Part shown: piece after piece, positions 62,001 to 64,000 of the stretch | Layout of the letters: each line of letters starts with the position of its first letter | Position numbering within the stretch: the first letter of the stretch is position 1 | Assembly: GCA_022747635.1 (NCBI GenBank) | Contig: JAKTNV010000026.1 | Location: forward strand, 6,072,007-6,136,006 | Source: Hetaerina americana | Lineage: Eukaryota > Arthropoda > Insecta > Odonata > Calopterygidae | Direction of reading: 5' to 3' | DNA length: 64,000 bases | Made by a program: the position numbers and the translations under genes | Notes under the pieces: model-generated | The model's database searches: none | The model's input: only the letters and a program-made list of their open reading frames with translations | What the model was told of the DNA's origin: nothing

Positions 62001-64000
62001 CATTAAAGTCGGTGGATCCCCCTGCAATTGAGTTGCGCATGGCTTTCCGCTGATTATATTTTAGTCAAATGAATTTAATTGCATTCTTTTCATTCATTAA
62101 GTACTCCTTGCTTCAATAACTTGTATTTTTCATTAATATTCTGAAGTCATTTTGATTAAATGGTCTTAAAATTCCATTTGAAGGTAACCTGAATGAATTT
62201 AAAAGTTTCTATAATTTTGTATTCACTTGGAAGATGATTTTTGTGATTTTTTTAGTAATAAATAAATAGCTCATTCTTAATACGCTTTAGCAACGGTAGT
62301 AGTGTACGGCTTAGTTTTTCTATCCCTCTCCGCAGTAGTACATGGACAAACCACGAAATATCACTTCAAAAACCTAGTGAAGCCTTTTTTTAGCGATAAT
62401 ATTTCCAATTCTTACGTTAGTGCTCACTAACTGTTCTCGAATAACTTAAATCGACCTTTAACACGCCAGTACCGTACACGCACTGAAAACTGATGTCTCT
62501 CCATGAGGAATAGGTTCTCATCCGTCCTCCAGCAAAAACAGAAGTAAGTAATGCACTGCATAAAAAGGTTCTTGTCATCATAACTTTATGATGTCAAAAT
62601 TCGTGTGAGAGAAATGATGTACCTGGGAGCGTTAACTATGGCGAATGCCAATAATGACACTTTCTTGATTCGCGATAATATCTCTGTAATAATATCTCGC
62701 ATCATAATACTCTTATCTCTGTCGGTCTTAACGCAAAAAATATTCCAATCTAAAGCAAAGATTTACATACATATTTATATTTGTCGAAATGACACCAGTA
62801 AATTTTAAAATGTTCACCTTTTTGGTTTCCTCGCGTTTAGTGTCATTTTTACTGGTATGGTAATTTCGATTTTGTATAGAATAGTGTCAGTAAACCTATA
62901 TCAGTCATAACATGGAAATCAACCCAACGGCTCTTAATCAATCGCGATTCAAAATTTATTTTTATTAAGGTTAGGTTGATGGTTTCCTGCGTAACTTTAT
63001 GGAATCGATTCATATTGGAAATGAAAAAATAGTAACTTTGTGAGTCCACAGGACCTTTATAACGATACCAATCAGGTTTCAACATTCTACGTCATCTTAA
63101 GGTGACTTTAGGTTAGGTTTTTACTCATTATGAATTATTTTGTAAATTTTTATAGAGAAAAGTTAAATTATTCTTATGAGTTAGTGGTATCTTCTTGATG
63201 CCGTACGCTACTTGACTTCATTTTCAAAACAACAGGGAAGGCCTTTGTACAGCCTGGAATTTGAATCGAACAAATGTTCTCATCAATCTCATTTCTATTT
63301 TGCCTTGACGATCAAGCTTTCACTTTCTTCGTAGAAATTTGATGAATTAATTCGAGTATACTAAATGAAATTAGCTTCCGAGGAAAGCCTTTGGAGACAG
63401 TTCTACGGATTCGATATTTCGGAAGTGAAGAGCATTAGTGAAAGTAAGCACACCTTTTAAAAAATGACAGCATTTTTCCTTTTCCCCCAAGTACATGCAC
63501 CTACTATTTAAAACTATGTATTATTATTATTAAATAAACCTCGTGGAAATTAGGAAATTGTCCTGGTGGCAACGATCAAGTCTGGTTAACGATCTCCCTT
63601 ACAATGCATATAAATACATACACAAGAAGATATGAGACAAAGTACTCTTACATAAAATGCCACTTTTAGATTACCAACCGCACCTTTACCATTACACAAG
63701 GGCTAGGTTCACACCATACCTACAACGCCCCGTCCATCGCCGCACCCCGTCCATAATCACGCACTCATTAGTTTCATATACCGTTCAAAATCACGCACCG
63801 TTATCACATGATTCACGTTTGAAATACAACTGCTCACGCCGTGCATATCACATAAAAACAATATTGTAATAATTATAATAGTATGATAATCACTGATCAA
63901 TGAAGTTTATCACCCAGTGGCTGCTTTACACTTATTCTTAACACTTCTAAAATTGGATGAAAAGGGCTCAAACAAACCTCCAGGCAGCTGGTTCCAATCA
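59051..64000 (+). other. Start of the next LRR-gene intron, incomplete
   Basis: From the donor at 59051-59052 to the window edge I find no further leucine-rich-repeat coding block. Apart from the mariner relic at 59142-59500, the stretch is AT-rich and unremarkable. A slightly GC-richer patch at 61720-61810 contains a 7-bp hairpin (CTCCAGC...GCTGGAG) and short frames without motif. Confidence 0.7.
59142..59500 (-). mobile_element. Internally deleted mariner relic
   Basis: On the minus strand, one segment (about 59334-59421) reads PNMLTDQHEMQRI and AFLERYRQDG. This is the linker and pre-catalytic part of a mariner transposase, where family members have WVPKMLTD. It is followed directly, after a frame change, by pieces of the third-aspartate block (DL.PRDSSLFLHPKQ) and by the C-terminal part LLEENKELKSDVVNWFNSQ to a stop near 59170. 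The whole central catalytic region between them is missing, and upstream LGYHKL is also frame-shifted. The fragment therefore looks like a mariner that lost its middle and then decayed. Terminal repeats were not identified, so the ends are approximate. Confidence 0.75.

Noticed and set aside
1..64000. CRISPR array, prokaryotic operon, virus or toxin system
   Set aside because: No regularly spaced direct repeats, no tightly packed co-directional genes and no viral hallmark proteins. The window is typical repeat-rich animal DNA.

Overview
The window is AT-rich eukaryotic nuclear DNA, almost certainly from an insect or a close arthropod relative. It has very long non-coding stretches, a split protein gene with a 12-kb intron and canonical GT/AG sites, Tc1/mariner DNA transposons, LINE and tRNA-headed SINE copies, and long (AT)n microsatellites. 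I see no operon, prokaryotic gene, CRISPR array, virus or genuine stand-alone tRNA/rRNA gene. The species cannot be fixed from the sequence.

Layout. The left edge (1-1045) cuts into a mariner element whose 3' end has been replaced by an inverted copy of its own 5' end. From about 1 to 33.8 kb there is no convincing host exon. The region holds a decayed LINE on the minus strand (4.78-5.6 kb), (AT)n compound microsatellites, several GC-rich islands with strong purine/pyrimidine strand bias, a near-perfect 36-bp-arm hairpin (17.9 kb), and SINE copies (21.95 and 26.35 kb). At 33840-35171 lies a complete mariner with 27-bp inverted repeats, a TA duplication and an open 357-codon transposase. It is nearly identical to the copy at the left edge, so the family moved recently. 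From 35.6 to 45.7 kb come further SINE copies, a 5'-truncated, once-frameshifted LINE (43.99-45.24 kb) bounded on both sides by (AT)n, and a SINE facing it tail to tail.

The only host gene I can support is on the plus strand. A signal-peptide plus LRR N-cap exon (46392-46693) and a leucine-rich-repeat exon (58700-59050) join in phase 0 across a 12,006-bp intron. The gene continues beyond the right edge. The intron carries a mariner 3' relic, a SINE copy and a (CA)n/(TG)n hairpin. The next, incomplete intron carries an internally deleted mariner relic.

The most interesting items are the rearranged fold-back mariner, the SINE/LINE pair with similar 3' ends that abuts one (AT)n tract, and the dispersed SINE family. 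I did not find a clearly new molecular system. Comparisons between copies were made by eye.
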